DNA of 23,086 bases from positions 1 to 23,086 of the forward strand of contig CAZEHO010000040.1 of the NCBI GenBank assembly GCA_964511945.1, written 5' to 3'. A program made the position numbers and the translations under genes. Shown piece after piece: positions 1 through 7,658 of the stretch. The notes beneath the pieces were generated by a model. The model was not told the origin of the DNA and made no database searches. It was given only the letters and a program-made list of their open reading frames with translations. Numbering within the stretch: position 1 is the first letter of the stretch; each line of letters starts with the position of its first letter. The DNA comes from CAZEHO01 sp964511945. GTDB taxonomy: Bacteria > Actinomycetota > Acidimicrobiia > Spongiisociales > UBA11373.

Positions 1-3
1 GTT

Positions 4-231
4 CTTGTGCCAGTGCTCCCTACAGGACGATGGGACGGCCGCGGCGGGGTTGGGGCCCCGCCTTGCGGAGGAGGGCGGGGTTGGGGCCCCGCCCGGGTCA
101 AACAAACACAGCGCGTACTTGTGCCAGAACTCCCCGCAACACGACAAGACGGCCGCCCTGGGGTTGGGGCCCCAGGTTGCGGAGGAGGGCGGGGTTGGGG
201 CCCCGCCCGGGAAAACAAGCCAGCTCTCCTA
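4..231. repeat. Two tandem copies of a 114-bp direct repeat with paired hairpins
   Basis: Unit 1 is 4-117 and unit 2 is 118-231; every landmark (CTTGTGCCAG, GACGGCC, GCGGAGGAGG, CCCGGG) is offset by exactly 114. Positions 63-97 and 177-211 are identical. Each unit has two hairpins with loop TTGGGG: arms 43-49/56-62 and 73-80/87-94 in unit 1, 157-163/170-176 and 187-194/201-208 in unit 2. The first hairpin uses GGCGGGG/CCCCGCC in unit 1 and CCTGGGG/CCCCAGG in unit 2, so both arms changed together. The array reaches the window edge and may continue outside. It lies just downstream of cimA and overlaps its last three bases. There is no U-tract, so it is not a classical terminator, though it could end or protect the cimA transcript. 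Confidence 0.85.
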
Positions 232-1809
232 CCCGGCCCGGCCGTTCTCCCGATGCCGCAGCAGGCCGATCACCGTGCCGTCGGTCAGCGCCTCCCACGA
301 CGCCGCCACGACGTTGCGATGAACGCCGACGACACCCCAGGAGCCATGTCCGTCGGAGAACTCCACGAGCACCCGGACCCGGGCCGCGGTGCCATCCGAG
401 GAGTCGAGGTCGCGCACCCGGTAGTCGGTCAGCCGGATGTCCTCCACCTGCGGGTAATGGCCCCGCAGTGCGCGGTGGAGGGCCTTGTCGAGTGCGTTCA
501 CCGGGCCTTCGCCCTCCTCGGTCACCATGACCCGCTCCCCGTCGACGAGCAGCTTGACCGTGGCCTCCGACAGAACACCCTCGGTCCGGTCATCAACCAG
601 GCTGCGGAACGACTCGACCTCGAAGAAGTCCTGCTCCCATCCCAGGGCCCGACGGACCAGGAGTTCGAAGGAGCCGTCGGCAGCCTCGAACAGGTACCCC
701 TGATGCTCGAGCGCCTTCACCGATTCCACGACACGAAGCGCGGTGTCGGCGTCGACATCGAATCCCCGTTCCTCCGCCCACGAATACACCGCGGAGCGGC
801 CCATCAGCTCCGACACCAGCAGCCGGGTGGTGTTGCCGACCGACGCCGGATCGGCGTGTTCATACGAGTCGGGCCGCCGAGCCAATGCCGACGTGTGCAA
901 TCCGGCCTTGTGGGCAAAGGCGGCGGCACCGACGTACGGATGGCGAGGATCGATCGCCCGGTTGGCGATCTCCGCAACGTGATGCGAGATCGGCCCGAGG
1001 TTGTGGAGTCCCTCCGCAAGCTGCTCCGACGCCGCCCCCATCTTCAATACCAGATTCGGCAGCACGGTACACAGGTCGGCGTTGCCGGTCCGTTCGCCGA
1101 ACCCATTGAGGCATCCCTGCAGCTGTACCGCCCCCGCATCGAAGGCGGCAAGTGAGCTGGCCACGGCGCACCCGGCGTCGTTGTGGAAGTGCACACCGAG
1201 CACCGCATCCGGAAGTGCGGCGGCCACCTTCGACACGACCTCAGCGGCCGGTCCCGGCAGGGTGCCGCCGTTGGTGTCACACAACACCAGCCGTTCCGCT
1301 CCCGCGTCGTGGGCAGCCGCCAGCACTCGGAGGGCAAACTCCGGATTGGCCCGGTACCCATCGAAGTAGTGCTCGGCATCGAAGAACACCCGCCTGCCTT
1401 GAGACCGGTAATACGCCACCGAGTCCGCCACAATCCGGACCCCCTCGTCCAGATCGGTCCGCAGCACCTCCTCCACGTGGTAGTCCCACGATTTGCCGAC
1501 GATGCACACCACCTCGGTCCCGGCCGCCAGCGTCCCGGCCACCAGGGGATCATTGGCGGGATCGGTGCCGACCCGGCAGGTCGAGCCGAATGCGGTCAGC
1601 GTGGCGTGCTCGAGGACCAGCTCCTCCTTGGCGAGCGCGAAGAACTCGTCATCCTTGGGGCTCGCGCCGGGCCAGCCCCCCTCGATGTAGTCCACCCCGA
1701 GCTGATCGATGAGCTGGGCCACCTGGAGGCGGTCCCGGGCTGTCAGCGAGAGACCCTCCTGCTGGAGGCCGTCTCGCAGCGTTGTGTCGTAGATCTCGGC
1801 GGTATGCAT
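229..1809 (-). CDS. cimA: (R)-citramalate synthase
   Basis: A 526-residue DRE-TIM metallolyase of the isopropylmalate/homocitrate/citramalate synthase group. It is expected to condense pyruvate with acetyl-CoA to citramalate, the first step of the threonine-independent route to isoleucine. The barrel opens with EIYDTTLRDGLQQEG (Asp8, Arg12 and Asp13 at the active site), then GGWPGASPKDDEFF, the metal-binding HFHND (His207, His209) and NGFGERTGNADL. A C-terminal LeuA-dimer-like regulatory domain occupies about residues 395-520. The GWPGASPKDDEFF and TLRDGLQQEG motifs and the length favour CimA over LeuA. The ATG at 1809 was chosen because AAGGA lies just upstream and the family N-terminus begins there; the open frame runs 22 codons further, through the attenuator. 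Feedback by isoleucine is likely from the family. Specificity for pyruvate is inferred, not shown. Confidence 0.9.
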   Translation of the reverse strand: MHTAEIYDTTLRDGLQQEGLSLTARDRLQVAQLIDQLGVDYIEGGWPGASPKDDEFFALAKEELVLEHATLTAFGSTCRVGTDPANDPLVAGTLAAGTEVVCIVGKSWDYHVEEVLRTDLDEGVRIVADSVAYYRSQGRRVFFDAEHYFDGYRANPEFALRVLAAAHDAGAERLVLCDTNGGTLPGPAAEVVSKVAAALPDAVLGVHFHNDAGCAVASSLAAFDAGAVQLQGCLNGFGERTGNADLCTVLPNLVLKMGAASEQLAEGLHNLGPISHHVAEIANRAIDPRHPYVGAAAFAHKAGLHTSALARRPDSYEHADPASVGNTTRLLVSELMGRSAVYSWAEERGFDVDADTALRVVESVKALEHQGYLFEAADGSFELLVRRALGWEQDFFEVESFRSLVDDRTEGVLSEATVKLLVDGERVMVTEEGEGPVNALDKALHRALRGHYPQVEDIRLTDYRVRDLDSSDGTAARVRVLVEFSDGHGSWGVVGVHRNVVAASWEALTDGTVIGLLRHRENGRAG

Positions 1810-1840
1810 CTCGTGATCCTTGGGTTGGTGGCTGACCGGC

Positions 1841-1902
1841 AAAAGAAAAGAGACCCCGGAGGGTCTCATGCGCACACTGCCCGCTCATGGCGGGGAGTGC
1901 GC
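1841..1902 (-). terminator. cimA attenuator: first hairpin plus intrinsic terminator
   Basis: Read on the minus strand, a hairpin (GCGCAC at 1902-1897 with GTGCGC at 1875-1870, and an inner CCCGC/GCGGG stem) begins at the last base of the leader peptide's stop codon. It is followed by GAGACCC-TCCG-GGGTCTC (1867-1850) and the U-tract TTTTCTTTT (1849-1841), a textbook intrinsic terminator sitting 31 bases before the cimA start. A terminator between promoter and gene, preceded by a Val/Ile leader peptide, indicates transcription attenuation. A ribosome stalled on the Ile codons would cover the left arm of the first hairpin. I could not identify the antiterminator pairing by eye. Confidence 0.88.
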
Positions 1903-1928
1903 TACGGAATAATGATGACGGTCGACAT
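1902..1928 (-). CDS. cimA leader peptide (MSTVIIIP)
   Basis: An 8-residue open frame on the minus strand: ATG at 1928, then Ser, Thr, Val, three consecutive Ile and Pro, ending in TAG. Four of eight residues are branched-chain amino acids and three are the product of the pathway cimA starts. It lies between a predicted promoter and an intrinsic terminator, 10 bases after the -10 box, so its mRNA would have almost no 5' untranslated region. It is presumably a sensor of charged Ile-tRNA and Val-tRNA rather than a functional peptide. Confidence 0.85.
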   Translation of the reverse strand: MSTVIIIP

Positions 1929-1938
1929 GTGGGACGGG

Positions 1939-1967
1939 AGTATGCCCCGGGCCGCCGGAAACGTCAA
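1939..1967 (-). promoter_or_regulatory. Predicted cimA promoter
   Basis: On the minus strand TTGACG (1967-1962) is followed by a 17-base spacer and CATACT (1944-1939), a good fit to a housekeeping sigma promoter. The start of transcription would fall about 3-4 bases before the leader ATG at 1928. The same -10 hexamer, CATACT, occurs in the predicted metH and ilvB promoters. Confidence 0.65.
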
Positions 1968-1978
1968 GGTCCGAGCCT

Positions 1979-2007
1979 TTGGTGAGGTCGCGTGGGGATG
2001 GCATACT
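1979..2007 (+). promoter_or_regulatory. Predicted metH promoter, divergent from cimA
   Basis: TTGGTG (1979-1984), a 17-base spacer and CATACT (2002-2007). The -35 box lies only 11 bases from the -35 box of the divergent cimA promoter, so the two polymerases would bind back to back. It predicts a 5' leader of about 80 bases for metH. Confidence 0.5.
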
Positions 2008-2043
2008 CGCATACCCCCTTCCGCCCGACGGCCCTGCCGCCGG

Positions 2044-2074
2044 GTTCCCTTCCCCAGGAGGGGGGAAGGGAAAC
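2044..2074 (+). promoter_or_regulatory. Hairpin in the metH 5' leader
   Basis: GTTCCCTTCCCC (2044-2055) pairs with GGGG-AAGGG-(A)-AAC (2062-2074), twelve base pairs with a single bulged A; the loop is AGGAGG. It lies 18 bases before the metH GTG. I saw no cobalamin or SAM aptamer consensus around it. A further small pairing, GGACC (2078-2082) with GGTCC (2086-2090), would enclose part of the metH Shine-Dalgarno sequence GGAGGT. The function is unknown. Confidence 0.5.
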
Positions 2075-2092
2075 AGTGGACCGGAGGTCCGC

Positions 2093-5000
2093 GTGACGCA
2101 GAGTTATATCGAAGCGGCCCGCGAGCGCGTCGTCATCTTCGATGGTGCCGCGGGCACCAACCTGCAGCTCGCCGGACTCACCGCCGGCGACTTCGGGGGC
2201 GAGCAGTACGAGGGGTGCAACGAGATCCTCAACGTCACCCGTCCCGACGTTGTGACTGCCCTGCACACCAGTTTCCTAGAGGTCGGTGTCGACGTCGTGG
2301 AGACAAACACCTTCGGGTGCTTTGCCATCCCGCTGACCGAGTACGGGCTTGAAGACCGGACCCGGGAACTGGCAACGGCCGGGGCGGCGCTGGCCCGGGA
2401 CGCCGCCGATAGGTTTGCCACACCGGACCGGCCCCGCTGGGTGGCCGGATCCATAGGTCCCGGCACCAAGATGCCGACGCTGGGGCACATCACCTACGCC
2501 GACCTGCGCGACGCCTACCAGGTGATGGCCGAAGGCTTGCTCGACGGCGGCATCGACCTGTTCCTGGTCGAGACCATGTATGACCTCCTCGGGCTCAAGG
2601 CGGCCATCGCCGCGTGCCGCCGGGCGATGACCGCAGCCGGGCGCGAGGTTCCGATCCAGGCACAAGTCACGATCGAGACCAACGGCCGCATGCTGGCCGG
2701 CACGGACATCGAAGCCGCCCTCGCCGCCGTGGAGGCGCTCCGCCCCGACGTCATCGGGTTGAACTGCGCCACCGGTCCGGCAGAGATGATCGAGCCGCTT
2801 CGATACCTGGCCGCTCACTCCCGGACGCCGATCTCCGCGATTCCCAACGCCGGCATGCCCTCGATCGTCGAAGGGGAGATGCACTACGGACTCACTCCGG
2901 ACGCCCTCGCCGATCACCACGAGCGCCTCATCACCGAACTGGGGGTCAGCGTCATCGGAGGGTGCTGCGGCACCACCCCGGAGCACCTCGCAGCGGTGAT
3001 CGATCGTTGCGCCGGCCTGGAGCCCGCCGCCCGGGCACCCCGCCACCAACCCGGGGCCAGCTCAATCTACGGATTCGTACCGTTCGAGCAGGACACGTCG
3101 TTTCTGATCATCGGCGAGCGAACCAACGCCAACGGGTCCAAAGCATTCCGCGACGCGCTGCTGGCCGAGGACCTGGATGCCTGTGTCGACATCGGCCGCG
3201 GCCAGGTTGGCGAGGCGGCCCATCTCATCGATCTCTGCGTCGATTACGTCGGACGGGACGGAGCCACGGACATGTCCGAACTGGCCTTCCGCTTCGCCAC
3301 TCAAGTCGAAGCGCCGATGGTGCTCGACAGCACCGAACCGGAGGTGATGGCTGCCGGCCTCGAGCGTCTCGGCGGGCGCTCGATCCTCAACTCGGTGAAT
3401 CTCGAGGACGGTGACGGACCCGGCTCGCGCCTCGATCGCACGCTGTCGCTGGCCCGGGACCACGGTGCCGGCGTCATCTGCCTGCTGGTCGATGAGGAGG
3501 GCCAGGCTCGCGACGTCGAATGGAAACTGCGGATCGCTCACCGCATCCACGATCTCGCCGTCGAGCGCTACGGGCTCAATCCGTCGGACCTGCTGATCGA
3601 CCCGCTGACCTTCCCGCTGACCACCGGCGATGAGGATCTCCGGGCCGATGCCATGGCCACCATCGAGGCAGTCCGCAGAATCAAAGAGGAACTCCCGGGT
3701 GTTCGCACCGTGCTCGGCATCTCGAACGTGTCGTTCGGTCTGAAGTGGGGTGCCCGCAAGATCCTCAACTCGGTATTCCTCCACGAGTGCCTCGCCGCCG
3801 GCCTCGACGCTGCGATCGTTCATGCCGGGCGGGTGATCCCGCTGAATCGCATCCCCGAGCAGCAGCACGACATTTGCCTCGATCTGATCTACGACCGCCG
3901 GGGGGATGGCGACCCGCTCACCCGCCTGCTCGCCGAATTCGAGGATGCTGCGGCCGCCGCTCCCGACCCTGAAGCGCGACGCGCTCTCCCGGTGGAAGAA
4001 CGCCTCCGCCACCGGATCATTGACGGTGATCGCACCGGTCTCACCGATGATCTCGACGAGGCGCTGTCGGAGGGCTGGCAGCCGCTCGACCTCATCAACG
4101 ACGTGCTGCTGTCGGGGATGAAGACGGTCGGTGAACTGTTTGCCTCGGGCGAGATGCAACTCCCGTTCGTCATGCAGTCGGCGGAAACCATGAAGGCCGC
4201 GGTTCGCCATCTCGAACCGTTCATGGAACACGCTGCCGCCACCGATCGGGCATCGATCGTGGTGGCCACCGTCGCCGGGGATGTCCACGACATCGGCAAG
4301 AACCTGGTCGACATCATCCTCACCAACAACGGCTACCGCGTGCACAACCTCGGCATCAAAGTCGGCATTACCGAGCTGCTCGAGGCCGTCGTCGAACACG
4401 ATGCCGACGCCATCGGCATGAGCGGCCTGCTCGTCAAGAGCACCCTGGTCATGCGCGACAACCTCGAAGAGATCGAGCGCCGGGGGCTGCGCACCCCGGT
4501 GATCCTCGGCGGCGCCGCTCTCACCCGCGGCTACGTGGAACGTGATCTGCGAGAGGTGTACGAAGGCCCCCTCTTCTACGGCAAGGACGCGTTTGCCGGG
4601 CTTCGGATGATGAGCCGGATTGCCGAGAGCAAGAAGATCGGAACCCTGGAACCTGATTTTGGTCGGGTCGATGAGGAGCGGATACTCCCGAAGCGGCGTG
4701 CCGCTGCGGCGGCGGACGGCCCGATCCCCGATCGCTCCCCCGACGTTGCACCCGACAACCCCCTGTTCGCGCCACCCTTCCACGGCTCCCGGGTGGTGAC
4801 CGGAGTCCCGATCGACGACCTCGCCGGCTACATCAACCGCACTGCGCTGTTCCGCAACCAGTGGCAGTTCCGGCCCGAGGCAGACGAGGACGACAGCGCC
4901 TTCAAGCGCCGCCTTGCCCCTCTGCTCGAGGAGCGCCTGCAACTGGCCGCCGAAGAGGGGTTACTCGAACCCAAGGTGGTCTACGGGTACTTCGCCGCCG

Positions 5001-5566
5001 GAGCCGACGGTGACGATCTGGTGGTCTTCGACGGCCCCGGACGCTCCACCGAACTGGCCCGGTTCTCGTTCCCCCGCCAGCATGAACCCCCATACCTGTG
5101 CATCGCCGACTTCTTCCGACCGGCCGACGGGCCGGAGACGGACACCGCTGCGTTCCACATCGTCACGATGGGCGCGCTGGTGTCGGAACGTGCGACGGAA
5201 CTGTTCGCCACCGACCGCTACCACGACTACCTGCTCACTCACGGCCTCGGAGTCGAACTCACCGAAGCCCTCGCCGAGTTCTGGCACCGTCACATCCGCC
5301 ATGAGTGGGGATTCGGCGAGCAGGACGACCCGACCGTCACCGGCCTGTTCCGCCAGCGGTTCCGCGGGAGCCGCTACTCGTGGGGATACCCGGCGTGCCC
5401 CGACCTCGAGGACAACGCAACGGTGGCTGCGCTCCTCGGGGCCGATCGCATCGGGATCACCGTGGGCTCCGAGACCGGCTACCAGTACCAGCCGGAGCAG
5501 ACGACATCTGCGATCATCTCTCATCACCCCCAGGCCAAGTACTTCGTGGCGAGGGAGAGCAGATGA
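2093..5566 (+). CDS. metH: Cobalamin-dependent methionine synthase
   Basis: A 1157-residue protein with the complete MetH modular layout. The homocysteine-binding barrel (about 1-320) carries zinc ligands Cys225 (GLNCATGP) and Cys291-Cys292 (GGCCGTTPEH). The pterin-binding barrel follows (about 340-620, opening with FLIIGERTNANGSKAFRD). Next come the cobalamin cap and Rossmann domains (about 640-870) with DVHDIGKN, His732 being the lower cobalt ligand, and then the S-adenosylmethionine reactivation domain (about 890-1157; RGSRYSWGYPACPD). It transfers methyl from 5-methyltetrahydrofolate to homocysteine. The GTG at 2093 is chosen because GGAGGT lies 4-5 bases upstream and the family N-terminus aligns; the open frame extends 38 codons further but through the leader hairpin. 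It overlaps the MetF-like gene by ATGA. No riboswitch was recognised in its leader. Confidence 0.96.
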   Translation: MTQSYIEAARERVVIFDGAAGTNLQLAGLTAGDFGGEQYEGCNEILNVTRPDVVTALHTSFLEVGVDVVETNTFGCFAIPLTEYGLEDRTRELATAGAALARDAADRFATPDRPRWVAGSIGPGTKMPTLGHITYADLRDAYQVMAEGLLDGGIDLFLVETMYDLLGLKAAIAACRRAMTAAGREVPIQAQVTIETNGRMLAGTDIEAALAAVEALRPDVIGLNCATGPAEMIEPLRYLAAHSRTPISAIPNAGMPSIVEGEMHYGLTPDALADHHERLITELGVSVIGGCCGTTPEHLAAVIDRCAGLEPAARAPRHQPGASSIYGFVPFEQDTSFLIIGERTNANGSKAFRDALLAEDLDACVDIGRGQVGEAAHLIDLCVDYVGRDGATDMSELAFRFATQVEAPMVLDSTEPEVMAAGLERLGGRSILNSVNLEDGDGPGSRLDRTLSLARDHGAGVICLLVDEEGQARDVEWKLRIAHRIHDLAVERYGLNPSDLLIDPLTFPLTTGDEDLRADAMATIEAVRRIKEELPGVRTVLGISNVSFGLKWGARKILNSVFLHECLAAGLDAAIVHAGRVIPLNRIPEQQHDICLDLIYDRRGDGDPLTRLLAEFEDAAAAAPDPEARRALPVEERLRHRIIDGDRTGLTDDLDEALSEGWQPLDLINDVLLSGMKTVGELFASGEMQLPFVMQSAETMKAAVRHLEPFMEHAAATDRASIVVATVAGDVHDIGKNLVDIILTNNGYRVHNLGIKVGITELLEAVVEHDADAIGMSGLLVKSTLVMRDNLEEIERRGLRTPVILGGAALTRGYVERDLREVYEGPLFYGKDAFAGLRMMSRIAESKKIGTLEPDFGRVDEERILPKRRAAAAADGPIPDRSPDVAPDNPLFAPPFHGSRVVTGVPIDDLAGYINRTALFRNQWQFRPEADEDDSAFKRRLAPLLEERLQLAAEEGLLEPKVVYGYFAAGADGDDLVVFDGPGRSTELARFSFPRQHEPPYLCIADFFRPADGPETDTAAFHIVTMGALVSERATELFATDRYHDYLLTHGLGVELTEALAEFWHRHIRHEWGFGEQDDPTVTGLFRQRFRGSRYSWGYPACPDLEDNATVAALLGADRIGITVGSETGYQYQPEQTTSAIISHHPQAKYFVARESR

Positions 5567-6354
5567 TCGATCCTCAGGCAGGATGGGTCGAAGTCGTCGA
5601 GATCAACCCGCCGGTGCTGCCCGACATGAGCCACCAGCAGCTCGACGGGGCGTGGGACCGCGTGCTGGTGACCGACAACGTCTTCGGGAAGATCAGGGTG
5701 TCGCCCTACTCGTATGCCGCCCGGATCACCCACGACGTCCCCAGCGTCAATCCGACCGTGGTCGTATCGACCCGGGACCGAAACATCCGGGCCATCGAGT
5801 CCGAAGTGCGCGGTGCACTCGGCAACGGGGTCTGCTCGTTTCTCGTGGTCACCGGCGACACGGTGCCGGCGGTCGACCACATGGCGAACCAGTTCGAGAT
5901 CCTGGAGCACATGGTCGATCTGAAGCAGATTCTGGGTCCCTGCACCGTGGGAATGCCGACCCCGTTCGGGGCCGAAGCGTTCCGGCGGCGAGTCGACGCC
6001 GGTGCTGAATACCTGGTCGCCGGGCCGATCATCGATCCCGACACCATCGATGAAAAGGTCGAGTTGCTGAAACGGGGTCCGGCGGACCCGCCGGTGATCC
6101 TGATGGTCATCCCTCCGTTCTCGGCGGGATGGGTGAATCGTATGGAACAGATCGGCACCGTGGCCGCCACGCCCGAACTCAAGGAACTCCTCACCACATT
6201 GGAGCCGGCGGAGCGCCGCTCCTTTGCATGGGATCAAGCGGTTGCGGTCGCCGACCGGGCCCGTGTCGCGGGTTGTGGCGGAGTGGTCCTCATGGGCCTG
6301 AAACGCGAAACCGTGGTCGGTGAAGCCGCCCGGGAATGGCGAGCCCGGCGGTAG
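5563..6354 (+). CDS. Methylenetetrahydrofolate reductase-like protein, short and divergent
   Basis: A 263-residue protein resembling the methylenetetrahydrofolate reductase (MetF) TIM barrel. Family-like elements are VVEINPP near the N-terminus (the Glu of the MetF FEFFPP-type motif), STRDRNIRAIESEV, a GV-x-VTGD strand at about residue 100, then VGMPTPFGAEAFRRRVDAGAEYLVAGPIID, in which MetF normally has the LKxKVDAGAxxxITQ motif. The family Thr-Gln is replaced by Ala-Gly, and the protein is 30 or more residues shorter than E. coli MetF, so cofactor use may differ. It overlaps the end of metH by ATGA, implying translational coupling; supplying 5-methyltetrahydrofolate to MetH is the obvious role. 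The identity as a reductase is inferred from weak motif similarity plus context. A related folate-linked barrel protein cannot be excluded. Confidence 0.7.
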   Translation: MIDPQAGWVEVVEINPPVLPDMSHQQLDGAWDRVLVTDNVFGKIRVSPYSYAARITHDVPSVNPTVVVSTRDRNIRAIESEVRGALGNGVCSFLVVTGDTVPAVDHMANQFEILEHMVDLKQILGPCTVGMPTPFGAEAFRRRVDAGAEYLVAGPIIDPDTIDEKVELLKRGPADPPVILMVIPPFSAGWVNRMEQIGTVAATPELKELLTTLEPAERRSFAWDQAVAVADRARVAGCGGVVLMGLKRETVVGEAAREWRARR

Positions 6355-6373
6355 CGACCGGCAGCTCCCGATT

Positions 6374-6493
6374 GCCCCCTCCGCTCGGCGACTCCGTCAC
6401 CTCGCGCCTCCCCCGCTTCGCGGGAGAGGCGATCCAGAAGTCCTCTCTCCCGGCGGAGCCGGGGGAGATGTCGCCGAAGGCGGCAGAGGGGGC
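6374..6493. repeat. Nested inverted repeat between convergent genes
   Basis: Outer arms 6374-6392 and 6470-6493 are imperfect inverted copies (GCCCCCTC...CGGCGAC against GTCGCCG...GAGGGGGC, with an extra five bases in the right arm). Inside are two hairpins: 6405-6431 (CGCCTC-CCCGC/GCGGG-GAGGCG with a TTC loop and one mismatch) and 6445-6467 (CTCTCCCGGC/GCCGGGGGAG with a GGA loop). It fills the gap between the convergent ends of the metF-like gene and metX and probably acts as a two-way terminator. The structure resembles dispersed palindromic intergenic repeats, so other copies may exist in the genome. Confidence 0.75.
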
Positions 6494-6494
6494 G

Positions 6495-7658
6495 CTACCA
6501 CCGGGACCACTCGTGTTCGAGCGTGTCGGCCAGATGCGGTGAGAACAGTTCCGGCTCGAGCAGGAACGCGTCATGTCCGTTGTCGGAATGGACGGTGATG
6601 CGCCGCACCGGCACACCGGCCTTGTACAGCGCCAGCGCCATGTCCTGCTGTTCGCCGGGGTAGAAGCACACGTCGCTGTCGATGGTGAACACCATGAACC
6701 GCTGGTCGGCGCATCGCTCCAGGAGGGACTTGGAGTCGGCCGCCCCGGTATTGGCCAGCAGGTCGAAGGTCTGCCACATCTCCATGATCCGCAGATAGCT
6801 GTTGGCATCAAACCGCTCGACGAACTTGGTGCCCTGGTGCCACATGTACGACTCGAGCGGGTTGACGATGCGGACGTACCCGCCGATCTCGTCGCGTTCG
6901 ACGACCTCGGACCGAGCCCGCTCCTCCATCGCTGAAAGCGACACGAAGCTCTTGTGCGCAACCATTCGCGCCAGTGCCATCCCCCGCACCGGTCCCGGGC
7001 CCGGGTAGTAATCGCCGCCTCCAAACCCGGCATCGGCCTCGATCGCCAGGCACTGCTCGAAGATGTGAATCCGCTGCAGCGCGGTGACCTCGAGCCCGGC
7101 TGCGATCGGGATCACGTTCGTCACCCGATCGGGATACCTCGTGGCCAGGTTGAGACACATCAACCCCCCCACCGATCCACCGATCACCGCGTGCAGCTTC
7201 CCGATGTCCAGTTCGTCGAGCAGACGGACCTGCGAGTCGACGATGTCGGTCAGCGACAAGCGGGGGAAGGCAGACCCGTACGGTTCTCCCGTGGCAGGGT
7301 TGGTGGATGCGGGCCCGGTGGAGCCGTAGCACCCGCCGAGGTAGTTGATGCAGATCACGGCGAAACGGTCGGTGTCGAGCGCCTTGCGGGGCCCGATGAA
7401 ACCATCCCACCACCCCACCTGCACCTCGTCGGTCCAGCGCTCCCCCACTCCTTCCACCTTCGAGTTGAAGCCGGCAGCGTGCTGGCTGCCGGTGAGCGCG
7501 TGGAACAACAGGATGGCGTTGTCCCGCTCCTCGTTCAGCTCCCCGTAGATCTCATACGCGAGCGTCACCGGCTCGAGCGTCTCACCGTTGCACAGCTCGA
7601 ACGGTCCGTCGAACGTGTGGAACCGCGTCTCCACCTCCGGCGGCGCGGAGCCGGTCAT
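6495..7658 (-). CDS. metX: Homoserine O-acetyltransferase (MetX family)
   Basis: A 387-residue alpha/beta hydrolase of the MetX family, activating homoserine as an O-acyl ester for sulfhydrylation by the adjacent MetY. Visible hallmarks are LLFHALTGSQHAAG (oxyanion region), NYLGGCYGSTGPAS, the nucleophile elbow GGSVGGL (Ser162; the family more often has GGSMGG), DSDVCFYP (Asp329) and NGHDAFLLE (His362), giving the full Ser-Asp-His triad. The helical lid lies at about residues 185-290. The start ATG at 7658 overlaps the metY stop as ATGA, so metY and metX are translationally coupled and share the SAM riboswitch. Members of this family may use acetyl-CoA or succinyl-CoA; acetyl is assumed because of the overall MetX likeness and was not tested. 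Confidence 0.93.
   Translation of the reverse strand: MTGSAPPEVETRFHTFDGPFELCNGETLEPVTLAYEIYGELNEERDNAILLFHALTGSQHAAGFNSKVEGVGERWTDEVQVGWWDGFIGPRKALDTDRFAVICINYLGGCYGSTGPASTNPATGEPYGSAFPRLSLTDIVDSQVRLLDELDIGKLHAVIGGSVGGLMCLNLATRYPDRVTNVIPIAAGLEVTALQRIHIFEQCLAIEADAGFGGGDYYPGPGPVRGMALARMVAHKSFVSLSAMEERARSEVVERDEIGGYVRIVNPLESYMWHQGTKFVERFDANSYLRIMEMWQTFDLLANTGAADSKSLLERCADQRFMVFTIDSDVCFYPGEQQDMALALYKAGVPVRRITVHSDNGHDAFLLEPELFSPHLADTLEHEWSRW

Noticed and set aside
4..231. CRISPR array
   Set aside because: The repeat unit is 114 bp with only two copies, no short uniform repeats separated by unique spacers, and no cas genes.
7..1155. 382-codon plus-strand frame through the repeats and cimA
   Set aside because: Antisense to the conserved cimA gene; its start lies inside the 114-bp repeats.
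2008..2092. Cobalamin riboswitch before metH
   Set aside because: The B12-box and the surrounding conserved core were not found; only a simple hairpin is present and the leader is too short.
3062..4942. 626-codon open frame antisense to metH
   Set aside because: GC-rich codon shadow: metH is intact with all catalytic motifs, and the antisense product has no recognisable domain or plausible ribosome site.
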